Both the position numbers and the translations under genes were made by a program. DNA of 64,000 nt, from NCBI GenBank assembly GCA_017992055.1, contig JAGOPK010000013.1, positions 1 through 64,000 on the forward strand, written 5' to 3'. This document shows positions 37,334 to 46,858 of this stretch, in pieces (the first letter of the stretch is position 1; each line of letters starts with the position of its first letter). The notes beneath the pieces are model-generated. The model saw only the letters and a list, made by a program, of their open reading frames with translations. It was not told the origin of the DNA and did no database searches. The DNA is from Burkholderiaceae bacterium. GTDB lineage: Bacteria; Pseudomonadota; Gammaproteobacteria; Burkholderiales; Burkholderiaceae_C.

Positions 37334-39250
37334 ATGGAAGACAGCAACCGCAGCGCCAACCCCAGCATCCACCAGATCAGCGATCCCGCCCGCCGCCAGT
37401 GGCTGCAGGGCGGCCTGGGCCTGGCCTTTGCCAGCGCCTTTGCCCCGCTGGCCGCGCCGCTGGCGGGTTGTGCCACGGCGCCGGCCGGGCCCAAGCTGGG
37501 CTTTCGCAGCGTGCCGGCCTCGCTGGCCGACCAGGTGCAGGTGCCCGAGGGCTATGTGGCCCAGGTGCTGACGGCCTGGGGCGATCCGGTGGGCCTGGCC
37601 AGCGGCATGCCGGCCTTCAAGCCCGATGCCTCCAACAGCGCCGCCGAGCAGGCGCTGCAGCAGGGCATGCACCACGACGGCATGCAGTACTTTGCGCTGG
37701 CCGAGGGCCAGGCCGGCAGCCGCCGCGGCCTGCTGGCCACCAACCACGAGTACGTGGACAACGGCCTGCTGTTCCCCGATGGCCAGCGGACCTGGAGCGC
37801 CGAGAAGGTGGCCAAGGCCCAGGCCTCGCACGGCATCTCGGTGATCGAGGTGGCGCGCCAGGCCGATGGTGCCTGGCAGGTGCAGCGGCCCTCGGCCCAG
37901 GCGCGGCGCATCACCGGCCGCACGCCGTTTGAAGTGCGCGGCCCGGCCGCCGGCCATGCGCTGATGCGCACCGCCGCCGACGCGGCCGGCCGCACGGTGC
38001 TGGGCACCATCGCCAACTGCGCGGCCAGCGGCACGCCCTGGGGCACGCTGCTGTCGGGCGAGGAGAACTGGGCCGGCTACTTCGACGGCCCCGAGCGCGC
38101 CGATGCCGACCAGCAGCGCTGGGGCCTGCGCCGCAAGGGCTGGTCGGGCTGGGCCGAGCACGACGAGCGCTTCGATGCAGGGCGCCATCCCAACGAGTTC
38201 CACCGCTTCGGCTGGGTGGTCGAGATCGACCCCTACGATCCGCAGTCCGTGCCGGTCAAGCGCACGGCCCTGGGACGCGCCGCCCACGAGGGCGCGACCA
38301 CCACGCTGACGCGCGACGGCCGGGCGGTGGTGTATTCGGGCGAGGACGCGCGCTTCGAGTACATCTACAAGTTCGTCAGCCGCGAGCGCATGCGCCAGCC
38401 CGCGCCGGGCCAGACCGCCGGCCAGGCCAACCGCGGCCTGCTCGACGAGGGCACGCTGTATGTGGCGCGCTTCGATGCCGACGGCCGCGGCCGCTGGCTG
38501 CCGCTGGTGCATGGCCAGGGCCCGCTGACGGCGGCCAACGGTTTTGCCGACCAGGGCGCGGTGGTGATCCGCGCGCGCCAGGCCAGCGACCTGCTGGGCG
38601 CGACCAAGATGGACCGGCCCGAATGGCTGGCGGTGGACCCGGCCACGCGCGACGTGTACTGCACCCTGACCAACAACCGCGACCGTGGCGCCGACGGCTT
38701 TGCCGGCCCGGATGCGGCCAATCCACGCGCACGCAATGTGATGGGCCAGATCATCCGCTGGCGCGAGGACGGCGACCACGACGGCGAGGCCTTCCGCTGG
38801 GACCATCTGCTGCTGGCCGGCGACCCGGCCAATCAGCGGCCCGAGGCTCGTGGCAATGTGCGCGGCGACCCCTTCGCCTGTCCCGACGGCCTGCTGATGG
38901 ACGGCCGCGGCGTGCTGTGGATCTGCACCGACCATGCCAGCAGCGAGCGGGGCCAGGGCGAGTTTGCGCGCCTGGGCAACAACCAGATGCTGGCCTGCGA
39001 TGTGGCCACGGGCGAGGTGCGGCGCTTCCTGGTCGGGCCGGCCAATGCCGAGATCACCGGGCCGACGATCACGCCCGATGGCCGCACGCTGTTCGTCAAT
39101 GTGCAGCACCCGGGCGAGCCGGTGGGCGACCGCAGCGATCCGGCCCGGCCCGAGCGTTTTTCCAGCTGGCCCGGCGGGCCGGGCAGCGGCCGGCCGCGCT
39201 CGGCCACGCTGGCCATCCGCCGCCTGGACGGCGGCGTGGTCGGCGGCTGA
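37334..39250 (+). CDS. PhoX-like (DUF839) secreted phosphatase family protein
   Basis: A 638-residue beta-propeller protein of the PhoX/DUF839 family. The N-terminus carries a Tat-type signal (DPARRQWLQGGLGLAFASAF), followed by GCATAP, so it may also be lipidated. Family blocks include LLATNHEYVDNGLLFP, GTPWGTLLSGEENWAGYF, EGATTTLTRDGRAVVYSGED and NNQMLACD. PhoX proteins are calcium/iron-dependent alkaline phosphatases in the periplasm, though many DUF839 members are uncharacterised. It lies 22 bases after the DyP gene and may be cotranscribed. Confidence 0.83.
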   Translation: MEDSNRSANPSIHQISDPARRQWLQGGLGLAFASAFAPLAAPLAGCATAPAGPKLGFRSVPASLADQVQVPEGYVAQVLTAWGDPVGLASGMPAFKPDASNSAAEQALQQGMHHDGMQYFALAEGQAGSRRGLLATNHEYVDNGLLFPDGQRTWSAEKVAKAQASHGISVIEVARQADGAWQVQRPSAQARRITGRTPFEVRGPAAGHALMRTAADAAGRTVLGTIANCAASGTPWGTLLSGEENWAGYFDGPERADADQQRWGLRRKGWSGWAEHDERFDAGRHPNEFHRFGWVVEIDPYDPQSVPVKRTALGRAAHEGATTTLTRDGRAVVYSGEDARFEYIYKFVSRERMRQPAPGQTAGQANRGLLDEGTLYVARFDADGRGRWLPLVHGQGPLTAANGFADQGAVVIRARQASDLLGATKMDRPEWLAVDPATRDVYCTLTNNRDRGADGFAGPDAANPRARNVMGQIIRWREDGDHDGEAFRWDHLLLAGDPANQRPEARGNVRGDPFACPDGLLMDGRGVLWICTDHASSERGQGEFARLGNNQMLACDVATGEVRRFLVGPANAEITGPTITPDGRTLFVNVQHPGEPVGDRSDPARPERFSSWPGGPGSGRPRSATLAIRRLDGGVVGG

Positions 39251-39259
39251 TCCCGGGGC

Positions 39260-40927
39260 TCAGACCGAGCCGTCGAAGCCCGAGGACGGCGTGCTGCCGT
39301 CGTACTCCTGCACGCGGTTGCGGCCGTCCTGCTTGGCGCGGTAGAGCGCGCGGTCGGCCTGCTCGAACAGCGCCGCGGCCTCGTGCGGCGGCGCATGGGC
39401 CAGGCCGATGCTCACCGTGACCTGCAGGCCACGCGCCAGCGCAGCCCAGGCATGGGCCTCGACCCGCTGGCGCAGGCGCTCGCAGATCTGGCGCGCCAGC
39501 TCGGGCGCGGTGTCGGGCAGCACGATCAGGAACTCCTCGCCGCCCAGGCGCGCCAGCAGGTCGCCGCCCGCGGCGCCGCCGCCCGGGCCGTCGCGTGTGC
39601 CCTCGCGCAGCAGCCGCGCCAGCGCCACCAGCACCTGGTCGCCGCGGCGGTGGCCGTGGCGGTCGTTGACGCGCTTGAAGTGGTCGGCATCGACCAGGGC
39701 CAGGGCCAGCGGCCGGCCGCTGCGCGCGGCCTGGGCCAGCAGGCCGGGCAGGCGCTCGTCGACCTGGCGGCGGTTGGCCAGGCCGGTCAGCGCATCCAGC
39801 CGCGCATGGCGGGCCTGCTCGTCGGCCTGGGCCTGGGCGCTGCGCGCCTGCTGGCGGGCGCGCTCGGCCTCGGCCCGCGTCACCAGCAGCTGCGACTGGG
39901 CGCGCAGCTGCAGCGTGGCGCGCTCGCGCTGCAGGCGGTCGCTGTGGTGCAGATGCCAGAAGGCGTCCTCGAAGCGGCCCAGCGCCTGGCAGGCGCGCCA
40001 GCGCGTCTGGTGCAGGCGCAGCCGCGTGGCCTGCGGCATGGCCGCGCCGGCTTCGGACTGCAGCGCCGTCAGCTGGGCCTCGGCCGCGGCGGCATCGCCC
40101 TGGGCGATGCGGCCCTCGGCCAGCGTGCAGCGGATGCGCCAGGACTGGGCCAGGTGCTTGTTGTCCAGCGCCAGCTGCAGCGCGCGCTGCAGCAGCGGCT
40201 CGGCGCTGGCCACATCGCCCAGGTGCAGCAGGGCCTCGCCGACATTGCCGTCGATGAAGACGTGGAAGAAGGTGTCGGTCACCGCCGCCGCGTCCTGCTG
40301 GGCGCGGCGCGCATAGCCCAGCGCACGCAGCAGGGCGCCGCGGGCCTCGGCCTCGTCGACGTCGCGGTGCAGGTGGTAGGCGCCGATGGTCACGGCGGCC
40401 AGGTTGTTCAGCGTCACCAGCTTGGGATGCAGCTGGTCCTGGCGCTCGGCATGGGCCAGGCCGTCGAGCATCAGGCGCTCGGCCTGCCAGGGGTCGCCCA
40501 TGCGCTCGAAGCACACGGCCAGCGCATTCAGCGCCAGCGCCTGCAGCGCATCGTCGTCGCTGGCGTCGGCCAGCGCGCAGTGCTCGGTGGCGGCGGCCAT
40601 GGCCTGCTCGAAGCGGCCGGTCTCGGCGCCGGCCAGGGTCAGCCAGCGCAGCAGTTCGGCGCGCTCGTTGCGCCGGCTGCTGGCCGGCAGATCGACCAGC
40701 ACCCGCGGGCCCAGGTCCAGCAGCGCCGCGAGGTCGCCCAGCCGGTAGTGGCAGGCGCAGGCCAGCAGGCCGGCCTCGGCGCGCAGCACGGCGTCGCGGG
40801 CCACGGCCTGGGCGGCCAGGGCCGGGGCCAGGGCCGCGGCCAGCTCGCCCCGCTCGCGGCAGGCGCGGGCCGCGGCCAGCAGCAGCGCGGCATCGTCCGG
40901 CGGGGCGGTGACGGGGGGGCGGGTCAT
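39260..40927 (-). CDS. TPR-containing diguanylate cyclase (GGDEF)
   Basis: A 555-residue cytosolic protein. Residues 1-340 are helical TPR-like repeats (ALQALALNALAVCFERMGD, LHPKLVTLNNLAAVTIGAY). A coiled coil rich in Gln/Ala/Arg follows at about 340-375. The C-terminal GGDEF domain starts at DALTGLANRR and contains the active-site RLGGEEFLIVLP, so c-di-GMP synthesis is likely. The product-inhibition RxxD site five residues upstream reads AGGD, so feedback inhibition is probably lost. No membrane segment is seen. It is convergent with the PhoX-like gene, with stops nine bases apart. Confidence 0.87.
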   Translation of the reverse strand: MTRPPVTAPPDDAALLLAAARACRERGELAAALAPALAAQAVARDAVLRAEAGLLACACHYRLGDLAALLDLGPRVLVDLPASSRRNERAELLRWLTLAGAETGRFEQAMAAATEHCALADASDDDALQALALNALAVCFERMGDPWQAERLMLDGLAHAERQDQLHPKLVTLNNLAAVTIGAYHLHRDVDEAEARGALLRALGYARRAQQDAAAVTDTFFHVFIDGNVGEALLHLGDVASAEPLLQRALQLALDNKHLAQSWRIRCTLAEGRIAQGDAAAAEAQLTALQSEAGAAMPQATRLRLHQTRWRACQALGRFEDAFWHLHHSDRLQRERATLQLRAQSQLLVTRAEAERARQQARSAQAQADEQARHARLDALTGLANRRQVDERLPGLLAQAARSGRPLALALVDADHFKRVNDRHGHRRGDQVLVALARLLREGTRDGPGGGAAGGDLLARLGGEEFLIVLPDTAPELARQICERLRQRVEAHAWAALARGLQVTVSIGLAHAPPHEAAALFEQADRALYRAKQDGRNRVQEYDGSTPSSGFDGSV

Positions 40928-41008
40928 CGCCTGGGTGTCGGCCCTGCACGCCGCGGCTGTAGCGCCCCAGGGTTCATCACGGCTTGTGGGGTGAACTGCA
41001 TCACGCCG

Positions 41009-42064
41009 TCAGCGGCCGCCGCAGCTGTCGCGCAGCACCAGGCTGGGCGCCGGCAGCGGCGGCAGCGCGCCGTGATCGGCCAGGCCCAGGGCCTGCCGCA
41101 GCCGCGCCACCGCATGCCGGCCTTGGGCCGCGGGGTCGCTGCGCACGCTGCTCAGCGGCGGCTCGGCAAAGGCCGCCAGCGGGATGTCGTCGTAGCCGAT
41201 CAAGGCCATGTCCTGCGGCACGCGCAGCCCGGCCTCGCGCAGCGCGCGCAGCGCACCGAAGGCGATGGTGTCGTTGCCGGCAAACAGCGCCGTCAGCCCG
41301 CCGCCGCGGGCCAGCAGGGCCTGGGTGGCGCGCCAGCCGCTGTCGGCGCTGATGTCGGCATGCACCCGCCAGTCGTCGGGCGCGCTGATGCCGGCTTCCT
41401 GCAGCGCCTGGCGCCAGCCCTGCTCGCGCTGCGCCGCCTGGTGGAAGCTGGCCGGCGCATAGTTGACGAAGCCGATGCGGCGGTGGCCCAGCGCCAGCAG
41501 GTGGCGCACGGCCAGGCGCGCCGACGGCCCGCTGTCGTCGCCGATGGCCACCAGGCCGGCATCGGCGGCCAGGCCGCAGCCCAGCACCACCAGGGGCACG
41601 CCCGAGTCGCGCAGCTGCTGCAGATGGGCCAGCTCGGCGGTGCGCAGATGGGCCACGATCAGGCCGTCGATGCGCCGGCTGCGCACCAGGCGCACGAAGT
41701 CGCCGGGCGCATGGCCTTCGCTGGTCTCGATCAGCAGCTTCAGGCCGCTGGCCTGGCAGCTGGCGCTGACGCTGGCCAGCAGCTGGGCCAGAAAGGCATC
41801 CACCTGCAGGTGCTGCACGCTGGGCAGCACCAGGGCGATGCTGCCGCTGGCGCCACCGGCCAGCGCACGCGCCGCGGCATTGGGCTCGTAGCCCAGGCGC
41901 AGCGCGGCCTCCAGCACACGCTGGCGCGTGGCCTCGCTGATGCCGCGGTCGGTGACGCCGTTGAGCACGAAGGACACCGTGGTGCGCGACACCTGGGCCA
42001 GGCGCGCCACCTCGGCACTGGTGGGTCGGGCGCTGGGCCGGGGAGCGTCGGGGTCCGGGTTCAT
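41009..42064 (-). CDS. LacI family repressor of the gal operon
   Basis: A 351-residue LacI/GalR-type regulator. The N-terminal helix-turn-helix is TSAEVARLAQVSRTTVSFVLNG with the hinge NAAARALAGGASGSIALVLP. A periplasmic-binding-protein-like domain follows (AHLRTAELAHLQQLRDSGVP, LFAGNDTIAFGALRALREAG). It is divergent from galT-galK, and two near-identical palindromes with the LacI-type central CG lie in the 69-base gap. It should repress galTK, and itself, until a galactose-related sugar binds. Confidence 0.9.
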   Translation of the reverse strand: MNPDPDAPRPSARPTSAEVARLAQVSRTTVSFVLNGVTDRGISEATRQRVLEAALRLGYEPNAAARALAGGASGSIALVLPSVQHLQVDAFLAQLLASVSASCQASGLKLLIETSEGHAPGDFVRLVRSRRIDGLIVAHLRTAELAHLQQLRDSGVPLVVLGCGLAADAGLVAIGDDSGPSARLAVRHLLALGHRRIGFVNYAPASFHQAAQREQGWRQALQEAGISAPDDWRVHADISADSGWRATQALLARGGGLTALFAGNDTIAFGALRALREAGLRVPQDMALIGYDDIPLAAFAEPPLSSVRSDPAAQGRHAVARLRQALGLADHGALPPLPAPSLVLRDSCGGR

Positions 42065-42076
42065 CGGGGGCGATTG

Positions 42077-42106
42077 TTGACTAACGCGGGTTAGCTGTCT
42101 CAGAAT
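42077..42106 (+). promoter_or_regulatory. galT-galK promoter (-35 and -10)
   Basis: TTGACT at 42077-42082 matches the -35 consensus in five of six positions. CAGAAT at 42101-42106 matches the -10 in four, with an 18-base spacer. The first operator overlaps the -35 and spacer and the second lies just past the expected start of transcription, a classic repression arrangement. Confidence 0.6.
42081..42094. promoter_or_regulatory. LacI-type operator O1
   Basis: CTAACGCGGGTTAG is a 14-base palindrome with one central mismatch. It overlaps the last bases of the predicted -35 of galT and lies 17 bases before the LacI gene start. It is nearly identical to O2, 35 bases away centre to centre. Confidence 0.8.
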
Positions 42107-42115
42107 GCCGGAACA

Positions 42116-42129
42116 CTAACGCGCGTTAG
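42116..42129. promoter_or_regulatory. LacI-type operator O2
   Basis: CTAACGCGCGTTAG is a perfect 14-base palindrome with the central CG step that LacI-family hinge helices recognise. It ends four bases before the galT ATG, so a bound repressor would block elongation or initiation. It leaves no room for a good Shine-Dalgarno, so galT may be translated from a leader-poor message. Confidence 0.82.
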
Positions 42130-42133
42130 CTCC

Positions 42134-43273
42134 ATGTCCGACCTGCCCGATCGGCCCCAGCCGCCCGAGTCTTCCGTCCCGTCCGCCGTGCCCGGCTTCG
42201 ATCCGGCCGAGCATCCGCACCGCCGCCGCAATGCGCTGACCGGGCGCTGGGTGCTGGTGTCGCCGCACCGCGCCAAGCGCCCCTGGCAGGGCGCGCAGGA
42301 GGCGCTGGACGATGCGCCGCGCCCGGCCCACGACCCCGGCTGCTACCTGTGTGCCGGCAACCGCCGCATCAACGGCGAGCGCAATCCCGACTACCTGGGC
42401 ACCCATGTCTTCGGCAACGACTTCGCGGCGCTGATGGCCGAGACCCCGGCGCCAGGCCCGGCCCAGGGCGGCGGCGCCGACGATGCGCTGTTTGCGCTGC
42501 AGCCGGCGCGTGGCGCCAGCCGGGTGATCTGCTTCTCGCCCGACCATTCGCGCAGCCTGCCCGAGCTGTCGCTGCCGGCGCTGCGCGGCGTGGTCGATGC
42601 CTGGGCCGGGCAGACGGCCGAGCTGGGCCAGCAGCAGGGCTGGCGCTGGGTGCAGGTGTTCGAGAACAAGGGCGCGCAGATGGGCTGCAGCAACCCGCAT
42701 CCGCATGGCCAGGTCTGGGCCAGCGAGCATGTGCCCGACGAGCCGGCCATCGAGGACCTGCACCAGCGCGCGCACTTCCTGGCCACCGGCCGGCCGCTGC
42801 TGCTGGAGCTGGCCGAGCGTGAGCTGGCCCTGGGCCAGCGCGTGGTGGTGCACAACCACCACTGGCTGGCCATCGTGCCCTGGTGGGCCACCTGGCCGTT
42901 CGAGACCCTGCTGCTGCCGCGTTTTGCGGTGCAGCGCCTGCCGCAGCTGGACGACGGCCAGCGCGACAGCCTGGCGGTCATCGTCAAGGCGCTGACCACG
43001 CGCTACGACAACCTGTTCCGCTGCTCGTTCCCGTATTCGATGGGCTGGCATGGCGCGCCGTTCGAGCCGGACGCTTGCGTGTCGGCGCCCGAGCACTGGA
43101 CCCTGCATGCGCACTTCTACCCGCCGTTGCTGCGCTCGGCCACGGTGCGCAAGTTCATGGTCGGCTACGAGATGCTGGCCGAGGCCCAGCGCGACCTGAC
43201 GCCCGAGCAGGCCGCCCAGCGCCTGCGCGAGCTGCCCGAGATCCACTACCTCCACGAGCGCGAGGGCCTGTGA
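42134..43273 (+). CDS. galT: Galactose-1-phosphate uridylyltransferase
   Basis: A 379-residue HIT-superfamily nucleotidyltransferase of the Leloir pathway, exchanging UMP between UDP-glucose and galactose-1-phosphate. The nucleophile His is in [13 protein letters not shown]. Metal-binding Cys occur in [35 protein letters not shown] near the start and FSMGWH-type [10 protein letters not shown] near residue 305 are family blocks. It is the first gene of an operon controlled by the LacI-type regulator. Its stop overlaps the galK ATG (TGATG). Confidence 0.95.
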   Translation: MSDLPDRPQPPESSVPSAVPGFDPAEHPHRRRNALTGRWVLVSPHRAKRPWQGAQEALDDAPRPAHDPGCYLCAGNRRINGERNPDYLGTHVFGNDFAALMAETPAPGPAQGGGADDALFALQPARGASRVICFSPDHSRSLPELSLPALRGVVDAWAGQTAELGQQQGWRWVQVFENKGAQMGCSNPHPHGQVWASEHVPDEPAIEDLHQRAHFLATGRPLLLELAERELALGQRVVVHNHHWLAIVPWWATWPFETLLLPRFAVQRLPQLDDGQRDSLAVIVKALTTRYDNLFRCSFPYSMGWHGAPFEPDACVSAPEHWTLHAHFYPPLLRSATVRKFMVGYEMLAEAQRDLTPEQAAQRLRELPEIHYLHEREGL

Positions 43274-44457
43274 TGTCCGATGCCATCGTCCCCGAGCTGC
43301 GCCAGCGTGCGCTGCAGGCCTTTGCCGCGGCCTTTGGCGGCGCGCCCACGCAATGGGTGCAGGCGCCCGGCCGCGTCAACCTGATCGGCGAGCACACCGA
43401 CTACAACGGCGGCTTCGTGCTGCCCTGCGCGATCAATTTCCACACCCTGGTGGCGCTGCGCCCACGCGCCGACCGCCGCGTGCAGGTGCTGGCTGCCGAT
43501 CAGGAGGGTGCCCTGGACGCCTTCGACCTGGACGCGCCCATCGTGCCCCGCGACGACGCGCCCTGGACCGCCTATGTGCGCGGCATGGTGCAGCAGCTGC
43601 AGGCCCACGGCCTGGCGCTGCAGGGCGTGGACCTGGCGGTGGCCGGCAATGTGCCGCAGGGCGCGGGCCTGTCCTCGTCGGCTTCGCTGGAAGTGGCCAT
43701 CGGCCAGGTCTTCAAGCAGCTGGCCGGCGGCACCGAGCCCGAGGCCACCACGCTGGCCCTGCTGGCGCAGCGGGCCGAAAACGAGTTCGTCGGCTGCCGC
43801 TGCGGCATCATGGACCAGCTGATCTCGGCCCGCGGCCAGGCCGGCCATGCGCTGCTGATCGACTGCCGCTCGCTGCAGGCCCGGGCCGTGCCGCTGCCGG
43901 CCGATGCGGCGGTGATGATCGTGCACAGCCATGTGAAGCGTGGCCTGGTGGACAGCGAGTACAACACCCGCCGCGCGCAGTGCGAGGCCGCGGCCAGCCA
44001 CTTCGGCGTGGCCGCGCTGCGCGAGGTGGACGGTGCGCGGCTGCAGGCCGGGCGCGAGGGTCTGGACCCGCTGGTTTGGCGCCGTGCGCGCCACATCGTC
44101 AGCGAAAACGCGCGCACCGAGGCCGCGGCGCTGGCGCTGGCCGCCGGCGACCTGGCGGCCATGGGCCGGCTGATGGCCGAGTCGCATGCGTCGATGCGCG
44201 ACGACTTCCAGATCACCGTGCCGGCCATCGACCGCCTGGTCGAGATCCTGCAGCAGGCCATTGCCGGGCATGCGGCCGGCCAGGGCGGCGCGCGCATGAC
44301 CGGCGGCGGCTTCGGCGGCTGCGCCGTGGCCCTGCTGCCGCGCGCGGCGGTGGCGCCGGTGCGCGACGCGGTGCTGCGGCACTACCGCTCGCCCGAGGGC
44401 GGGCCGGCCACGGTGTGGGTGTGCAGCGCCGCCGACGGCGCCGGCGCCCTGGCCTGA
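43273..44457 (+). CDS. galK: Galactokinase
   Basis: A 394-residue GHMP-family kinase that phosphorylates galactose. All three signature motifs are visible: [19 protein letters not shown] (galactose binding), [16 protein letters not shown] (ATP loop) and [13 protein letters not shown] (motif 3). The ATG is fused to the galT stop, so expression is coupled. Neither the epimerase galE nor a galactose transporter is in the window, so the rest of the pathway is elsewhere. Confidence 0.95.
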   Translation: MSDAIVPELRQRALQAFAAAFGGAPTQWVQAPGRVNLIGEHTDYNGGFVLPCAINFHTLVALRPRADRRVQVLAADQEGALDAFDLDAPIVPRDDAPWTAYVRGMVQQLQAHGLALQGVDLAVAGNVPQGAGLSSSASLEVAIGQVFKQLAGGTEPEATTLALLAQRAENEFVGCRCGIMDQLISARGQAGHALLIDCRSLQARAVPLPADAAVMIVHSHVKRGLVDSEYNTRRAQCEAAASHFGVAALREVDGARLQAGREGLDPLVWRRARHIVSENARTEAAALALAAGDLAAMGRLMAESHASMRDDFQITVPAIDRLVEILQQAIAGHAAGQGGARMTGGGFGGCAVALLPRAAVAPVRDAVLRHYRSPEGGPATVWVCSAADGAGALA

Positions 44458-44458
44458 A

Positions 44459-46174
44459 TCAGGGCATGGCGCAGCGGAAGCTGCCGGCCGCCTCGGGCGG
44501 GCCGCCGGCATAACGCGCCACGCGCGGCCAGGGGCACAGCGCGCGGCCACGCTGGCGGCTCCAGCCGGCCGGCAGCTCGGGATTGGCCGCATCCACCTGG
44601 GCCTCCAGCCGATCCGGCGCCCGGCCCTGCTCGACCCAGGCCATCAGCGCGCCCAGCGCGTCAAAGCGGTCGGTGGCCGGTCCGCCGCTGCAATGGCCCA
44701 TGCCGGGCACGGCGAAGCTGCGCGCGCGCTGGTCGGCCTGGGCCAGGCCCAGCTGGGCCTGCAGGGCCTCGGTCCAGCGCAGCGTGGCCTGCAGCGACAG
44801 CACCGGATCGGCCGCGCCGTGGTAGACCAGCACGCGGCCGCCGCGCCGCGCCAGCGCGTCCAGCCGCGGCGCCAGCACGTCGGGCGGGTCGAACAACGCC
44901 AGCGCCGATTGCGGATGTCGCTCATCGGTGGCGGCCATGGCCTCGGCGGCCTGGTCCAGGTCCAGCTGCAGCAGCCAGTCGCGCAGCGCGGCCGGCGTGC
45001 CGTCCACCGCCACCGGCGGCGTGCTGAAGACGCGGCTCAGCGAGGCCGCGGCCAGCACTGTGCCGGTGGCCTCGCCGTCGAGGTCGGCGCCGCCGCCATC
45101 GAGCTTCCACTGGCGCCAGGCCGGCGTGGCGATGCCGGGGTCCAGCGGCCAATGCGCATACAGCGGCCGGCCCTGGCCGTCCTGGGCGCCGTCGAGCACG
45201 CCCTTCAGCGCCGCGGCGCGGCCACGGTCCAGGCAGGTGGCGGCGCTTGCGCCCGGGCTGCCGCAGACCAGCTCGGTCCAGCGCAGGCTGCGCTGGCAGC
45301 GCGCCACATCGGCCACCAGGCCATCGACCAGCAGGTCCTGGGCATCGCAGCGCGCCAGCACGGCCTGGGCCACGCGCTGCAGATCTTCGGCCGACAGCGC
45401 GCGCTGCGGCTCGGGGTCCACGGTGCGCCAGACCCGCGCCTCCCAGGCCGATTGCAGGGCCGCGCGAGGCAGGTGCAGGGCTGGCGCGCCGGCCAGCACG
45501 CCGTCGTACTGCTCGGGCGTGCGGCTGGCGGCCACCAGGGCGCGGCGCCCGCCCTCGCCACAGCCGGCGATGTAGCGCCAGCGTGGCGCCTGGCCGTAGT
45601 GGCGCTGGGTGATGGTCTGGGCCAGCGGCCACAGCGTGGCGTCTGCGGCATGGCCGAGGTCGGCGCGGGCCTGCGGATCGCGGCCGAAGGCCTGGCCGCG
45701 GGCGGCGCCGTCCTTCTGGAAGCCGCGCTCGCTGCTGTCGTGGCCGCCGTCGCTGGACAGCACGGCGATGCCACGCGACAGCGCATCGGCCGCGCCCAGC
45801 ACGGCCAGGCCGCCGTAGGCCGGATCGACGCGGCCGGCTTGGGGCTGGTGCAGCAGGCGGCCGCTCCAGCCCACCGGCAGGCGCAGCTCGAAGCCGATGG
45901 CGTAACGCTGGCCATCGTCGCCGCGGCGCTCATGGAGCCGGCCGCTGATCCTGCAATGCGCCGGGTGGCCCTGGCCGTCGGCCGCGACGGTCTCGGCATC
46001 GACCATGCGCAGGCCGTCCAGGTCGCGCAGCGCCGACGGCATGCGGCCGCAGGCCACGGCCGGCTGGCCCTCACCCGAAGGCGGCGCCGTGCCGCAGGCG
46101 GCCAGCAGCAGCAGCGCCGCCAGCGGGGGCAGGGCGTTGCGCCGGATCGACGGGGGCAGGGGGGCGGACAGCAT
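44459..46174 (-). CDS. Tannase/feruloyl esterase family lipoprotein lacking the nucleophilic Ser
   Basis: A 571-residue secreted protein of the tannase/feruloyl esterase family. A lipoprotein leader ends LLLLAAC (Cys27). The family core is present: GCxxGGR reads GCGEGGRRALVAA (Cys205-Gly206), acid Asp in YHGAADPVLS and the His plus Cys of VPGMGHCSGGP. In active members the residue after the Cys is the nucleophilic Ser (GCSTGGR). Here it is Gly206 (codon 45557-45559 on the minus strand). The disulfide partners are kept. So it is either inactive, a binding protein, or uses another residue. A start at 46201, nine residues earlier, is possible. Confidence 0.8.
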   Translation of the reverse strand: MLSAPLPPSIRRNALPPLAALLLLAACGTAPPSGEGQPAVACGRMPSALRDLDGLRMVDAETVAADGQGHPAHCRISGRLHERRGDDGQRYAIGFELRLPVGWSGRLLHQPQAGRVDPAYGGLAVLGAADALSRGIAVLSSDGGHDSSERGFQKDGAARGQAFGRDPQARADLGHAADATLWPLAQTITQRHYGQAPRWRYIAGCGEGGRRALVAASRTPEQYDGVLAGAPALHLPRAALQSAWEARVWRTVDPEPQRALSAEDLQRVAQAVLARCDAQDLLVDGLVADVARCQRSLRWTELVCGSPGASAATCLDRGRAAALKGVLDGAQDGQGRPLYAHWPLDPGIATPAWRQWKLDGGGADLDGEATGTVLAAASLSRVFSTPPVAVDGTPAALRDWLLQLDLDQAAEAMAATDERHPQSALALFDPPDVLAPRLDALARRGGRVLVYHGAADPVLSLQATLRWTEALQAQLGLAQADQRARSFAVPGMGHCSGGPATDRFDALGALMAWVEQGRAPDRLEAQVDAANPELPAGWSRQRGRALCPWPRVARYAGGPPEAAGSFRCAMP

Positions 46175-46359
46175 GGACGGTGGGCGTGCGCCCGCGATCA
46201 TGCGCGCCGGGCCGCCACCATGATCGGCCGAACAGGCCGGCCGCAGCCGTCCATGTCGAGATCGGCCGCGGCCCTTCGTCGTGGGGATGGTGCGGCCCGG
46301 CCGCCGGGGGCACCGTTCATCGCCCCGACTTCGGTCACCCATCCTTGCAGGAGCCCGCC

Positions 46360-46845
46360 ATGCCCCACAGCCCCGTCAAACCCATCCCCGACGGCTTCCA
46401 TGCCGTTACGCCGCACCTGGTGTGCCAGGGCGCCGCCGCGGCGCTGGACTTCTATGCCCGTGCCTTTGGCGCCGAGGAGTTGTCGCGCCTGCCCGGCCCC
46501 GACGGCCGGCTGATGCATGCCTCGATGCGCATCGCCGACTCGGTGCTGATGCTCAACGACGAGTTTCCCGAGATGGGCTGCGTCGGCCCGCAGGCCCTGA
46601 CCGCCAGCCCGGTGGTGCTGCACCTGTATGTGCGCGACGTCGATGCCGCCATCGCCCGGGCCGAGGCCGCCGGCGCCAAGGTCACGATGCCGGCCACCGA
46701 CATGTTCTGGGGCGACCGCTATGGCCAGGTGCGCGATCCTTTCGGCCACCAGTGGTCGCTGGCCACGCACCTGCGCGATGTCACGCCCGAGCAGATGCGC
46801 GAGGCCATGGCGGCGATGGGGCCTGGCGACCCCTGCGCCACCTGA
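46360..46845 (+). CDS. VOC family protein (PhnB-like glyoxalase superfamily)
   Basis: A 161-residue paired beta-alpha-beta-beta-beta protein. The first module has VCQGAAAALDFYARAFGAEELSRLPGPDGR and ADSVLMLNDEFPEMG. The second has HLYVRDVDAAIARAEAAGAKV and the C-terminal WGDRYGQVRDPFGHQWSLATH. This is the PhnB/YycE-type group of the vicinal-oxygen-chelate superfamily, with members from glyoxalases to resistance proteins; no specific reaction can be given. AGGAG lies 7-11 bases before the ATG. It stands alone between two minus-strand genes. Confidence 0.85.
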   Translation: MPHSPVKPIPDGFHAVTPHLVCQGAAAALDFYARAFGAEELSRLPGPDGRLMHASMRIADSVLMLNDEFPEMGCVGPQALTASPVVLHLYVRDVDAAIARAEAAGAKVTMPATDMFWGDRYGQVRDPFGHQWSLATHLRDVTPEQMREAMAAMGPGDPCAT

Positions 46846-46858
46846 GCAGCCGGTCAGC

